Source: Deltaproteobacteria bacterium (GTDB lineage: Bacteria > Desulfobacterota > Desulfuromonadia > Desulfuromonadales > JAAYDE01). Taken from it: a stretch of DNA of 11,465 nucleotides. Where the stretch lies: assembly GCA_017417085.1 (NCBI GenBank), contig JAFPZV010000178.1:1-11465 (forward strand), written 5' to 3'. Both the position numbers and the translations under genes were made by a program. Shown piece after piece: positions 1 through 6,741 of this stretch; within the stretch, counting starts at the first letter, position 1, and every line of letters starts with the position of its first letter. The notes under the pieces are model-generated. The model had not been told where the DNA came from, did no database searches, and was given only the letters and a program-made list of their open reading frames with translations.

Positions 1-149
1 ATCTTTTCCCACACTTCCGGACCGCCAACCAGATTGTCATAACCGTGGTGAAGCATGATCACGCTCACGCCAATGCCGACGCGCAGCAGCAGCAAACCCA
101 AATCACGGCAGAACTCCCCGAATGCCAGATTCTTCAAACTCTTGAACAT
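1..149 (-). CDS. DoxX-like membrane protein, N-terminal part (runs off the window)
   Basis: Only the first 49 codons are inside the window; the gene continues past position 1. The start is the ATG at 149-147, preceded by a strong purine-rich ribosome binding site (AGGAGAAGG) a few bases upstream. The visible protein begins MFKSLKNLAFGEF, followed by a hydrophobic segment (about residues 17-33, LGLLLLRVGIGVSVIML) and then HHGYDNLVGG. A first membrane helix with an LLLRVGxG pattern followed by an H-G-x-x-x-L segment is typical of the DoxX/DoxD-like inner-membrane family, often tied to redox or thiol metabolism, though most members have no defined role. The family call rests on this short stretch alone, so it is tentative; another small four-helix membrane protein is possible. 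It lies on the same strand as the tRNA upstream but is separated from it by a terminator. Confidence 0.55.
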   Translation of the reverse strand, partial: MFKSLKNLAFGEFCRDLGLLLLRVGIGVSVIMLHHGYDNLVGGPEVWEK

Positions 150-300
150 GGCCCTTCTCCTTTTTTGTAATGGTTGTCCTCATCCTCTGATAGTGTCATT
201 CCACAATACATGGCTGCCCAAAGGCAGGCGGCAAAATTCCGGCAATTCCATCGGAAACATCTTTTTCAAAACCATCGCCAACCGGAAGTTTTCATTTTTA

Positions 301-329
301 AAAATACCGGCGACAAAAGCAATGGGCAA
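301..329 (-). promoter_or_regulatory. Possible sigma70-like promoter for the DoxX-like gene
   Basis: On the minus strand, TTGCCC (329-324) and TATTTT (306-301) are separated by exactly 17 bases, each matching consensus at 4 of 6 positions. It would give an untranslated leader of roughly 145 bases before the start at 149. The 150-370 gap is AT-rich and shows no other gene; this is the best promoter-like pair seen there, but the match is modest. Confidence 0.25.
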
Positions 330-370
330 AAGCCCTTTCCGGATTTCGCAAAGCATTTTTTCCAAAAGAA

Positions 371-409
371 AACAAAAAAAGGTGCCCAAGATCTTCTCCC
401 GGGCACCTT
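371..409 (-). terminator. Rho-independent terminator downstream of tRNA-Gln
   Basis: Nine-base perfect arms (379-387 and 401-409; AAGGTGCCC pairing with GGGCACCTT) enclose a 13-base loop. On the minus strand the stem is followed by a run of T residues (380-374) and further T-rich sequence. It begins 12 bases after the 3' end of the tRNA gene and has the classical form of an intrinsic terminator for minus-strand transcription. Confidence 0.9.
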
Positions 410-420
410 CTCGATTTTTC

Positions 421-494
421 TGGCTGGGGAACGAGGATTCGAACCTCGGTAGACGGAGTCAGAGTCCGTAGTCCTGCCGCTAGACGATTCCCCA
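421..494 (-). tRNA. tRNA-Gln (anticodon CUG)
   Basis: A complete 74-base tRNA on the minus strand. The acceptor arm TGGGGAA pairs with TTCCCCA, followed by discriminator G and a genome-encoded CCA (423-421). The anticodon stem ACGGA/TCCGT encloses the loop CTCTGAC, whose central CTG reads CAG glutamine codons. The T arm carries the canonical GGTTCGAATCC loop region. It has its own promoter-like sequence just upstream and a terminator just downstream, so it can be expressed as a single-gene unit, although read-through from the liv operon is also possible. Confidence 0.96.
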
Positions 495-506
495 AAAGCG
501 AAAGGA

Positions 507-535
507 ACACTATCAGAAATGCATGAATCTGTCAA
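507..535 (-). promoter_or_regulatory. Sigma70-like promoter for tRNA-Gln
   Basis: On the minus strand a perfect TTGACA -35 box (535-530) is followed after exactly 17 bases by TAGTGT (512-507; 3 of 6 consensus matches). The -10 box lies 12 bases before the mature tRNA 5' end at 494, a normal spacing for a tRNA gene. The whole element fits into the short gap between the livF stop codon and the tRNA. Confidence 0.6.
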
Positions 536-544
536 TCACCATTT

Positions 545-1258
545 TCAGGCAACTCCTCCCAAATAGGCGTTCTGAACATTGGGATCGGCCAACAGCTTTT
601 CGGCGGAATTTTCAAGCACCACCCGCCCCACTTCAAAGACATAGCCGCGATGCGCCAGTTTCAGGGCGGCCCGGGCATTCTGCTCCACCAGAACGATCGT
701 CATGCCCAACTCGTTGATATGCTGAATCGTGCGGAAAATCGTCTTGACCAGAATCGGCGCCAGTCCCAGGCTTGGTTCGTCCAGCAGCAGAATCTTCGGA
801 CCGGCCATCAGGGCCCGCCCAATGGCCAGCATCTGCTGCTCTCCGCCGGACAGCGTACCAGCCAGTTGGTCACGGCGCTGCTTCAATACGGGAAAGAGCT
901 CGTAGATCCGCGCTTCGGTCTGTTCGACCTGTTCCTGATTGCGATTGGAAAAAGCGCCCAGCCGCAGATTTTCCGCCACGGTCAGCGTGCCAAACACCCT
1001 CCGTCCTTCCGGTACCTGCGCCACGCCCCGGTTGACTATCTCATGCGCGGGTGCTTCGTGCAGCGGAAAGTCATCCAGAAAGATTCGTCCGGCACTCGGC
1101 TTCACCAGGCCGCTTATCGCCATCAGGGTCGTGGATTTGCCCGCTCCGTTGGCTCCGAGAATCGCCACAATTTCACCCTCGCGGATGGTGAGATTGATCC
1201 CGTGCAGAACTTCCACCTGGCCATATTTGACACGTAAATCTTCAACCTTGAGAATCAT
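545..1258 (-). CDS. livF: Branched-chain amino acid type ABC transporter, ATP-binding protein LivF
   Basis: A 237-residue ABC ATPase that, with LivG, powers the LivHM permease on the cytoplasmic face of the inner membrane. Walker A is GANGAGKST at residues 35-43, the ABC signature LSGGEQQ at about 136-142, and Walker B ILLLDEP at about 156-162. Instead of the usual switch histidine it has VEQN, which is typical of LivF and separates it from LivG. Length is normal for LivF (about 235). The ATG at 1258 is preceded by AAGGGG with good spacing. It is the last gene of livKHMGF, 58 bases after livG; that gap holds a small 5-bp hairpin (1291-1305). No terminator is visible between its stop codon and the tRNA-Gln promoter. 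Family assignment is very secure; the transported compound could be a branched-chain amino acid, another amino acid, an amide or an aromatic acid. Confidence 0.95.
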   Translation of the reverse strand: MILKVEDLRVKYGQVEVLHGINLTIREGEIVAILGANGAGKSTTLMAISGLVKPSAGRIFLDDFPLHEAPAHEIVNRGVAQVPEGRRVFGTLTVAENLRLGAFSNRNQEQVEQTEARIYELFPVLKQRRDQLAGTLSGGEQQMLAIGRALMAGPKILLLDEPSLGLAPILVKTIFRTIQHINELGMTIVLVEQNARAALKLAHRGYVFEVGRVVLENSAEKLLADPNVQNAYLGGVA

Positions 1259-1316
1259 GTCCCCTTATCCAAAAACTAGAGATGAGAAATATCCGTTACG
1301 CGGATTTTGCACGACG

Positions 1317-2078
1317 TCAATCGACGCCCAGATAGGCTTCGATCACCTTGGGATTGTTCTGAATCTCCTCGGGAGGGCCTTCCGCAATCTTGCGTCCGTA
1401 TTCCAGAACCACCAGATGCTCGCAGGCCTGCATAACCAGATTCATGTCGTGTTCGATGAGAATGATGGTCAGGCCTCTGGACTGAAGCTTCTTGATCAGC
1501 GCCATCAGCTCTTCCGTTTCCTGCTCGTTCATGCCTCCGGCCGGCTCGTCCAGAATCAGCAGCCGCGGTTCGCTTGCCAGCGCGCGGGCGATTTCCAGCA
1601 GGCGCTGATTGCCGTATGACAGGCTGCTGGCCCGCTGGGCAGCATGTTCCCTCAGCCCCACAAATTCCAGTTCACGAAGCGCAAATTTCAGGGCTTCACG
1701 TTCCTCCTTGCGTTCCGACGGCAGATGCAGCATGGAGGCCAGCAGCCCCGCCTTCATGCGGCAATGCCTTCCCGCCAGCACATTCTCCAGAACCGACATG
1801 TTCTGAAACAGCCGGATGGTCTGGAAGGTCCGCGCAATTCCCAAATAGACGATCTCGTGTGGGGAAAGCCGGCTGAGCAGCTGCCCGTCAAACACTATCT
1901 CGCCCCGATCACAGCGGTAATTGCCGGTAATCAGGTTGAAAACCGTGGTTTTGCCCGCGCCGTTGGGACCAATAAGGCCCACGACACTGCCACGCCGCAC
2001 ATCGAAAGAAACATTGTCCACCGCGGTCAGACCGCCAAAAACTTTGGTCACTCCGCAAATTTCCAGCAGATTGCTCAT
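1317..2078 (-). CDS. livG: Branched-chain amino acid type ABC transporter, ATP-binding protein LivG
   Basis: A 253-residue ABC ATPase, partner of LivF in the heterodimeric motor of a HAAT-family importer. Visible motifs are Walker [10 protein letters not shown] (residues 37-45), a Q-loop region in [10 protein letters not shown] (about 82-91), the variant signature LSYGNQR (153-159) that is characteristic of LivG, Walker B LLILDEP (173-179) and the switch histidine in LIEHD (H210). The length matches the family (about 250-260). Its ATG lies in an ATGA overlap with the end of livM, implying translational coupling, and an AGGA ribosome binding site lies just upstream inside livM. The C-terminal [11 protein letters not shown] is the usual LivG ending. 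Nothing is truncated or missing, and function as a transporter ATPase is near certain. Confidence 0.95.
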   Translation of the reverse strand: MSNLLEICGVTKVFGGLTAVDNVSFDVRRGSVVGLIGPNGAGKTTVFNLITGNYRCDRGEIVFDGQLLSRLSPHEIVYLGIARTFQTIRLFQNMSVLENVLAGRHCRMKAGLLASMLHLPSERKEEREALKFALRELEFVGLREHAAQRASSLSYGNQRLLEIARALASEPRLLILDEPAGGMNEQETEELMALIKKLQSRGLTIILIEHDMNLVMQACEHLVVLEYGRKIAEGPPEEIQNNPKVIEAYLGVD

Positions 2079-3028
2079 GAGACATTCCTGTCAATATCCT
2101 TGAAGACCCGTGGCCGGGGCGGCAAAATGCCTTCCGTCCGAAAGACCATCATGATCATCATGGCCAACCCGAAAAACCACATCCGCGCCTGGGAAAAAGC
2201 CTTGAATTCCCGGAACAGCTCCGGCAGCCCCACGATCAGGAAGGCGCCCAGAATCACCCCGGCAATATTCCCCGAACCGCCCAGAATCACGATGATGAAG
2301 ATAACCACCGATTCCCAGAAGTTGAACGATTCCGGAGAGATAATGCTCATCTTCGAGGCATAGAGGCAACCGGCCATGCCTGCCCAGGCAGCGCCCAGCA
2401 TAAAGGCCAGCAGCTGGTAACGCGCCGTGTCGATGCCGCTTCCCTCCGCTGCCACATGATCCTCGCGCAAATAATCCAGCGCCCGGCCAAAACGGGAGTT
2501 CTTCAGACTGCTGAACAGCAGTACCGTCAAGGCCACAAAACCCCAGATCAGGAAGAAAAATTCATGCGGCTTGGCAATCTTGAAACCAAAGATGACCGGA
2601 CGCGCGATGCCAAAAATGCCGTTGGGACCGCCGGTCACGCCAAAAACATTGTTGATAAGCGCAATCCGGACAATTTCGCCCACGCCCACGGTGACAATCA
2701 GCAAATAGTCTCCGCGCAGATGGATGACTGGACGCGCCAGCACCAGTCCGACCAGGCCCGCCAGTATGCCGCTGATCGGCAGGGTCCAGAGAATGCCGAT
2801 TCCCAGCTGGGTGTTGAGAAAGGCGGCGGTATAGGCACCCACGGCGTAAAACGCCGCATGCCCCATGTTGTACATGCCGGCATCGCCCAGAATGATGTTC
2901 AAACTCAGCGCCAGCAACGCATACAGACCGATATTGTTGAAAACATCCACCTGATAGGGATTCAGGCAGAAAGGCACCGCGGCCATCGCCGCGACAAAGG
3001 CGATTATGCCCCACATCCTGCGATTCAT
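2075..3028 (-). CDS. livM: Branched-chain amino acid type ABC transporter, permease LivM
   Basis: A 317-residue inner-membrane permease subunit with about eight to nine hydrophobic segments. Family hallmarks are an N-terminal [18 protein letters not shown] followed by [16 protein letters not shown] (about residues 34-70), the segment [21 protein letters not shown] in the middle, and a cytoplasmic coupling loop near residues 190-215 ([22 protein letters not shown]) followed by [13 protein letters not shown] and a [17 protein letters not shown] helix. The length is typical of LivM. The start ATG overlaps the livH stop by ATGA, and its own stop overlaps the livG start in the same way, so livH, livM and livG are probably translated in a coupled fashion. 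It pairs with LivH to form the translocation pore. The call is secure; substrate specificity is set mainly by LivK. Confidence 0.94.
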   Translation of the reverse strand: MNRRMWGIIAFVAAMAAVPFCLNPYQVDVFNNIGLYALLALSLNIILGDAGMYNMGHAAFYAVGAYTAAFLNTQLGIGILWTLPISGILAGLVGLVLARPVIHLRGDYLLIVTVGVGEIVRIALINNVFGVTGGPNGIFGIARPVIFGFKIAKPHEFFFLIWGFVALTVLLFSSLKNSRFGRALDYLREDHVAAEGSGIDTARYQLLAFMLGAAWAGMAGCLYASKMSIISPESFNFWESVVIFIIVILGGSGNIAGVILGAFLIVGLPELFREFKAFSQARMWFFGLAMMIMMVFRTEGILPPRPRVFKDIDRNVS

Positions 3029-3930
3029 ATCTTGTCCGCTACCCTTTCACCCAAAAGTCCCTTGGGGCGCGCAATGAGAATCACGATAAGCACCAGAAAC
3101 GCAATGGCGTCCTTCCAGGCGACCGACACATAGGCCGCGCCCAGAGCCTCGATCACGCCCAGAATCAGCCCTCCAAGCATGGCACCGGGGATATTGCCGA
3201 TTCCGCCGAGAATCGCCGCGGTAAACGCCTTCAAACCGTAGATCCAGCCCATCGTGAAGTTGACCTGCCCGTAGTAGAGGCCCACCAGCAGCCCGGCCAC
3301 TCCGCCCAGACCCGGGCCGATGAGAAACACGATCATGATCACCTGATCCACATTGATGCCCATCAACCGGGCGGCATCCTGATCGATGGCCACCGCACGG
3401 ATGGCGGTTCCCAGCCGGGTTTTCTGGATAAACGCGAACAGCGCCGCCATCAGCAGCAGCGACACCACAAACACCAGGATCCGCACCAGAGGAACCTGAA
3501 GGCCGAATATGTTCACCGCAACCGCCGGCAAAATGCCCTTGGGATAGACACGGATCTTGGAACCATAGATCAGCATGAGGGTATTCTGGATGAAGATCGA
3601 TGCACCCAGCGCCGACACCACCGCGGAAAGCCGGGGCGACTGACGCAGCGGCCGGTAGGCGGCCCGTTCCAGCAGGGCGCCCGCCAGAGCGACCAGACCC
3701 GTTACAAAAACCACCAGCAGCGCCAGCCCAGCCAACGGTCCCAGGCGATTGTTCAGCCCCAGGGAAGTCAGCAGCGTCAGCCCCAGATAGGCGCCCAGCG
3801 CGAAGAGATCGCCGTGGGCAAAGTTGATCAGCTTGAGTACCCCATAGACCATGGTGTAGCCCAGAGCAATAAGGGCATAGATGCCACCCACCGCCAGACC
3901 ATTGGTCAACTGTTGAAAAAATTCTTCCAT
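3025..3930 (-). CDS. livH: Branched-chain amino acid type ABC transporter, permease LivH
   Basis: A 301-residue membrane permease, the second half of the LivHM channel. It opens with MEEFFQQLTNGLAVGGIYALIALGYTMVYGVLKLINFAHGDLFALGAYLG, which is close to the family consensus, and later shows the coupling loop TRLGTAIRAVAIDQDAARLMGINVDQVI and the GLKAFTAAILGGIGNIPGAMLGG segment. I chose the ATG at 3930 because the protein then starts at the usual family position; a TTG five codons upstream (3945) is also in frame and would add KEPS before this methionine. It is separated from livK by a 115-base spacer with stem-loops and overlaps livM by four bases. About eight transmembrane segments are apparent. 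No damage or unusual insertion is seen. Confidence 0.94.
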   Translation of the reverse strand: MEEFFQQLTNGLAVGGIYALIALGYTMVYGVLKLINFAHGDLFALGAYLGLTLLTSLGLNNRLGPLAGLALLVVFVTGLVALAGALLERAAYRPLRQSPRLSAVVSALGASIFIQNTLMLIYGSKIRVYPKGILPAVAVNIFGLQVPLVRILVFVVSLLLMAALFAFIQKTRLGTAIRAVAIDQDAARLMGINVDQVIMIVFLIGPGLGGVAGLLVGLYYGQVNFTMGWIYGLKAFTAAILGGIGNIPGAMLGGLILGVIEALGAAYVSVAWKDAIAFLVLIVILIARPKGLLGERVADKI

Positions 3931-3957
3931 CGAGGGTTCTTTCAAAAGGCATAAAGC

Positions 3958-4027
3958 AGGCGGCCCACAGTTGTACGCGAACCGCCTTCACAAGAATTCT
4001 TCATGGAAAGAAAAGGTCAAAGACCTT
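3958..4027 (-). other. Stem-loops in the livK-livH spacer (possible attenuator or mRNA processing site)
   Basis: Two hairpins lie in the livK-livH spacer. The first, read on the minus strand, has 6-bp arms AAGGTC/GACCTT (4027-4022 and 4018-4013) with a 3-base loop and a T-rich tail (TTCTTTCC). The second has 6-bp arms AGGCGG/CCGCCT (3987-3982 and 3963-3958) around an 18-base loop with no T run. In many binding-protein operons a spacer hairpin protects the binding-protein mRNA or causes partial termination, so that more binding protein than permease is made. That role is inferred here; only the inverted repeats are seen. Confidence 0.4.
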
Positions 4028-4045
4028 CATGACCACGAAAAAAGA

Positions 4046-5182
4046 TTACTGCTCCTGCAGAACAAAAGCGCCATCCTTGTTAACCCGGTAGACCCGGTAG
4101 ACATCGCCGACACGATCACCCTTGGTATTGAAACCGATTTCACCGGTCAGGCCAGAAGTCTTGTGCTCGCTCTTGTGAAGATACTGCGCCATTTTGTTCA
4201 CATCGGTAGAACCAGTTGCCTTGATGGCATCGGTGATGCTCAGGAAGGCATCGCCCGCCAGTACCGCCCAGATCGAGCCAGGTTGCGTTCCCTCATATTT
4301 CTCGCTGTAATTTTTGAGAAAGGCGCGTGTCTTTTCGTAGGGCAGATCGTTGGGAATAGGAGGGCTGATGAAATAGTAGCCTTCCGCCGTCTCTCCGGCA
4401 ATCTTTACCAGATCAGGATTGTTGGTGGCATCACCGCCAATAACGGGGATAGTCCAGTTGATCTCTTTTTTCTGACGCAGAATCAAACCAAGTTCCGGAT
4501 AGTAACCGGTAAAAAATATCAATTCGGGGCCGGCGCTCTTCATCTTGGTGAGGATGGCGCTAAAATCACGTTCACCCGGAGTCAGCGCATCAAAGAAAAC
4601 CACCTCGACGCCCCCCTTCTTCAAATGAGGCAGGCTCGCATCGGCCAATCCCTTGGCATAGCTGGTATTGTCATGAAGAATCGCCACTTTTTTGACCCCC
4701 GTTTTCAAGATGGTCTGGGCGGCTACCCGTCCCTGATCATCGTCACGCGGGCAAGTGCGGAAAAAGTACTTCAAATTTTTCTCGCTCAAACGGATGGAAG
4801 TGGATCCGGTGGCTATCTGGAGAATGGAAGCCTCGTCATAAATGCTCTGGGAAGCTTCCGTCACCGAGGAACCGTAGGTGCCCACCACCGCAACGATTCC
4901 CTGGGTTGCCAGCCGCTGCGCCGCAAGAGAGGCCGTGCGCGGATCGCCGCCGTCATCTTCCAGCACCACTTCAATCTTGCGGCCCAGCAGACCGCCTTTC
5001 GCATTCAGCTCCTCCGCCAGCAAGTTGACGATATTTTTCATCTCCTCGCCCTCGCTGGCCCATGCTCCGGTTACCGGCGCCATCAAACCAATCCGAATAG
5101 GCTCGGCCGCCCAGGCCGTACCCATTCCCAAGACTGCGCACATTAACGCGCATCCCCATGCCATCATCCGCTTCATACCCAT
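4046..5182 (-). CDS. livK: Periplasmic substrate-binding protein of the Liv-type ABC transporter
   Basis: A 378-residue binding protein of the type I periplasmic (leucine/isoleucine/valine-binding) fold that delivers ligand to LivHMGF. The N-terminus (MGMKRMMAWG, then a hydrophobic core to TAWA) is a Sec signal peptide, with cleavage likely after A25 (TAWA-AEP). No lipobox is present, so a soluble periplasmic protein is expected. The mature protein starts EPIRIGLMAPVTGAWASEGEEMKN, then GGLLGRKIEVVLEDDGGDP and AVVGTYGSSVTEA, where the ligand-contacting S/T residues usually sit. The middle LIFFTGYYPELGLILRQ and EGYYFISPP segments are also family-typical. The ATG at 5182 is chosen for its AAAGGA ribosome binding site 6 bases upstream. 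It is the first gene of the operon, with a promoter about 115 bases upstream. The ligand cannot be deduced from sequence; amino acids, amides and aromatic acids are all known for this family. Confidence 0.93.
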   Translation of the reverse strand: MGMKRMMAWGCALMCAVLGMGTAWAAEPIRIGLMAPVTGAWASEGEEMKNIVNLLAEELNAKGGLLGRKIEVVLEDDGGDPRTASLAAQRLATQGIVAVVGTYGSSVTEASQSIYDEASILQIATGSTSIRLSEKNLKYFFRTCPRDDDQGRVAAQTILKTGVKKVAILHDNTSYAKGLADASLPHLKKGGVEVVFFDALTPGERDFSAILTKMKSAGPELIFFTGYYPELGLILRQKKEINWTIPVIGGDATNNPDLVKIAGETAEGYYFISPPIPNDLPYEKTRAFLKNYSEKYEGTQPGSIWAVLAGDAFLSITDAIKATGSTDVNKMAQYLHKSEHKTSGLTGEIGFNTKGDRVGDVYRVYRVNKDGAFVLQEQ

Positions 5183-5292
5183 GTTTCATCCTTTCCCTGT
5201 GGACAAATGCTTTCCTAAAAATGACAACGGCCTCTCCCCCTCACGTACCAAGAGGAGAACGGCACATTTCCCGGCGACTTTCACCGGAGTGG

Positions 5293-5317
5293 ATAACCAT
5301 AAAAAGATCGCGGTTAT
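5293..5317. promoter_or_regulatory. Inverted repeat overlapping the livK promoter, candidate operator
   Basis: ATAACC (5293-5298) and GGTTAT (5312-5317) form a perfect 6-bp inverted repeat with 19 bases between repeat start points, covering the -10 box and most of the spacer. Half-sites about two helical turns apart across a promoter are a common arrangement for a dimeric repressor. No regulator gene is present in the window, so the binding protein is unknown and the site is a hypothesis. Confidence 0.3.
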
Positions 5318-5324
5318 ATGTCAA
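5296..5324 (-). promoter_or_regulatory. Sigma70-like promoter of the livKHMGF operon
   Basis: On the minus strand a perfect TTGACA (5324-5319) and TATGGT (5301-5296; 4 of 6 consensus matches) are separated by 17 bases. The predicted transcript would have a leader of about 105 bases before livK. The promoter lies between the stop codon of the aldo/keto-reductase-like gene (5374) and livK, showing that the transporter can be transcribed independently of that gene. Confidence 0.65.
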
Positions 5325-5373
5325 GAAAAGGGTTCCCCCTTTATCCCCTTTTGGCATGCAGAACCTTTTTCTT

Positions 5374-6540
5374 CTACAGGCCAAAAATCCTCGCGGCATC
5401 CGCCATGTTCGCCGTCACCGCCACCTTGAAAGGACAGCGCCGTTCGCAGTGGCCGCAACTGGTACAGTCCGAACCGTGGCGCGCAAGGCTGCGGTAATGC
5501 TGGCGAACGCTTTCCGGGACCTGTTTCTCGTCGAGCCTTGCGATATCCAGATACCTGGTAACCGCGGCGACATCTATTCCCTGTGGACAGGGTTGGCAGT
5601 GGTTGCAGTAGACACAGGAGCCGGCAAAACCGTCCTGCCCATCCGTCTTGAAGGCGCCTATCGCCCGGGAATAGTCCTTGGCCGGATCGTCATCTCCGGT
5701 TTCGGCGTAAGCCGCGGCAAGTTGCACCTCTTCCGCGGAGCGGCAGCCCACCAGAACGCTGGCCACCGCCGGCCGGGCCAGCGCGTAGTGCATGCACTGG
5801 TGGACGGTCAGCGGCCGGGCGAATGGTGTCTGCTCTGCGGAAAGCAATTTCCCCGCGCCCAGAGTCTTCATCACGGTCAGCCCCACGCCACGGCTTTCAC
5901 AGAGTCGGTAAAAGGCGGCACGCTCCGGATCCGCCCGCGTCATCTTGCCCGAAAGCGGTTCATCGCTCATGATGGCCACGATATCGCTTTCTCCGGGCAT
6001 CATGTCGAAGGCGGGATTGATGCTGAACATCATCATGTCAACCAATCCCTCCTCGACCAGACGGCGCGCGGTCACAGGGTTGTGGGCGCTGGCGCCAATG
6101 GCGCGAACGGCACCCTTTTTCTTCAGCTCCTGGGCATAGGCAACGATACCGTTGTTCAACGCGGCATCGATATCCTCGTTCGAATCCATGAAGAAAAGCA
6201 TCCCGCAATCGATGTAGTCGGTTTTGAGACAACGCATGAGCGTTTCGAAATATTCCCGGCAAACTTTCGGATCGCGGCTCATATCGTACTGTTCGCGCAG
6301 ATCCACCGAGCCGATATGCCCCTGAATCAGCACCTTGTCGCGGTTGCCGCTCAACGCCCGGCCGATATTTTCACGCACTGCACGACCGGGCATGAAGATG
6401 TCCAGAATGTTGATGCCGCGATCCAGCGCCGCATGAACGACCGGCTCCACCTCGTCAAAGGGCCGGTTGTCCAGATATTCACAGCCCAGTCCCACAACGC
6501 TGGCTGTCAGGCCGGTTTTTCCCAAAGACCGGTATTGCAT
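5374..6540 (-). CDS. Aldo/keto-reductase-fold protein with C-terminal 2x[4Fe-4S] ferredoxin motifs
   Basis: A 388-residue protein: an aldo/keto-reductase-like barrel (about 1-300) followed by a ferredoxin-like tail. The N-terminus MQYRSLGKTGLTASVVGLGCEYL and the motifs IGASAHNP (148-155), INPAFD (174-179) and SVLVGCRSAEEV (261-272) are family-typical. The tail has CVYCNHCQPCP (C309, C312, C315, C318) and CTSCGHCERRCP (C359, C362, C365, C369), eight cysteines fit for two [4Fe-4S] clusters. Only the Asp of the usual Asp-Tyr-Lys-His tetrad is apparent (D47). Where the Tyr, Lys and His are expected it reads FMPG, LIQGH and MLFF, so classical NADPH carbonyl reduction is doubtful. A redox role in anaerobic metabolism is inferred. 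The ATG at 6540 has a strong AAAGGAGAGG site. It is divergent from the PaaK-like gene and 191 bases upstream of livK. The family is clear; the reaction is not known. Confidence 0.85.
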   Translation of the reverse strand: MQYRSLGKTGLTASVVGLGCEYLDNRPFDEVEPVVHAALDRGINILDIFMPGRAVRENIGRALSGNRDKVLIQGHIGSVDLREQYDMSRDPKVCREYFETLMRCLKTDYIDCGMLFFMDSNEDIDAALNNGIVAYAQELKKKGAVRAIGASAHNPVTARRLVEEGLVDMMMFSINPAFDMMPGESDIVAIMSDEPLSGKMTRADPERAAFYRLCESRGVGLTVMKTLGAGKLLSAEQTPFARPLTVHQCMHYALARPAVASVLVGCRSAEEVQLAAAYAETGDDDPAKDYSRAIGAFKTDGQDGFAGSCVYCNHCQPCPQGIDVAAVTRYLDIARLDEKQVPESVRQHYRSLARHGSDCTSCGHCERRCPFKVAVTANMADAARIFGL

Positions 6541-6693
6541 GTTTCCTCTCCTTTGTTTTCTTTAAAACTTGTCCCTTGAAGACTTTGGCAAGCTCTGCGT
6601 CCCATCCCGTCATCCCCATCCGACGAAACGCATCTCCTTGCATCGGACACATTGAGAATTCGTGACATTTTTTTGGAAAAAAGGTACTGAATA

Positions 6694-6722
6694 CAGACGT
6701 GCCACTGTTTTCATTCTATATT
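6694..6722 (+). promoter_or_regulatory. Possible promoter for the PaaK-like gene in the divergent spacer
   Basis: TATATT (6717-6722; 5 of 6 consensus matches) is preceded at 17 bases by CAGACG (6694-6699; 3 of 6). A less good alternative is GTGACA (6662-6667) with TACTGA (6685-6690). The 6541-6741 spacer is AT-rich toward the PaaK side, with an A/T-tract at 6668-6682. It also has to hold the promoter for the divergent minus-strand gene, for which no convincing pair was found. Confidence 0.3.
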
Positions 6723-6741
6723 TTCATCTTTTGGAAAGGAA

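Noticed and set aside
421..494. tRNA-Gln 3' end as an integrative element attachment site
   Set aside because: No integrase gene and no second copy of the tRNA 3' end were found in the window.
55..535. Several open frames on both strands around the tRNA
   Set aside because: They run across the tRNA-Gln gene and its terminator, have atypical composition, and lack ribosome binding sites.
3971..5146. A 391-codon plus-strand open frame opposite livK
   Set aside because: It is antisense to a clear periplasmic binding protein with a signal peptide, and shows no motif or ribosome binding site of its own.
5158..6579. A 473-codon plus-strand open frame opposite the aldo/keto-reductase-like gene
   Set aside because: It is antisense to a gene with clear family motifs and a strong ribosome binding site. 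The translation is His/Arg/Gly-rich with no domain signal.
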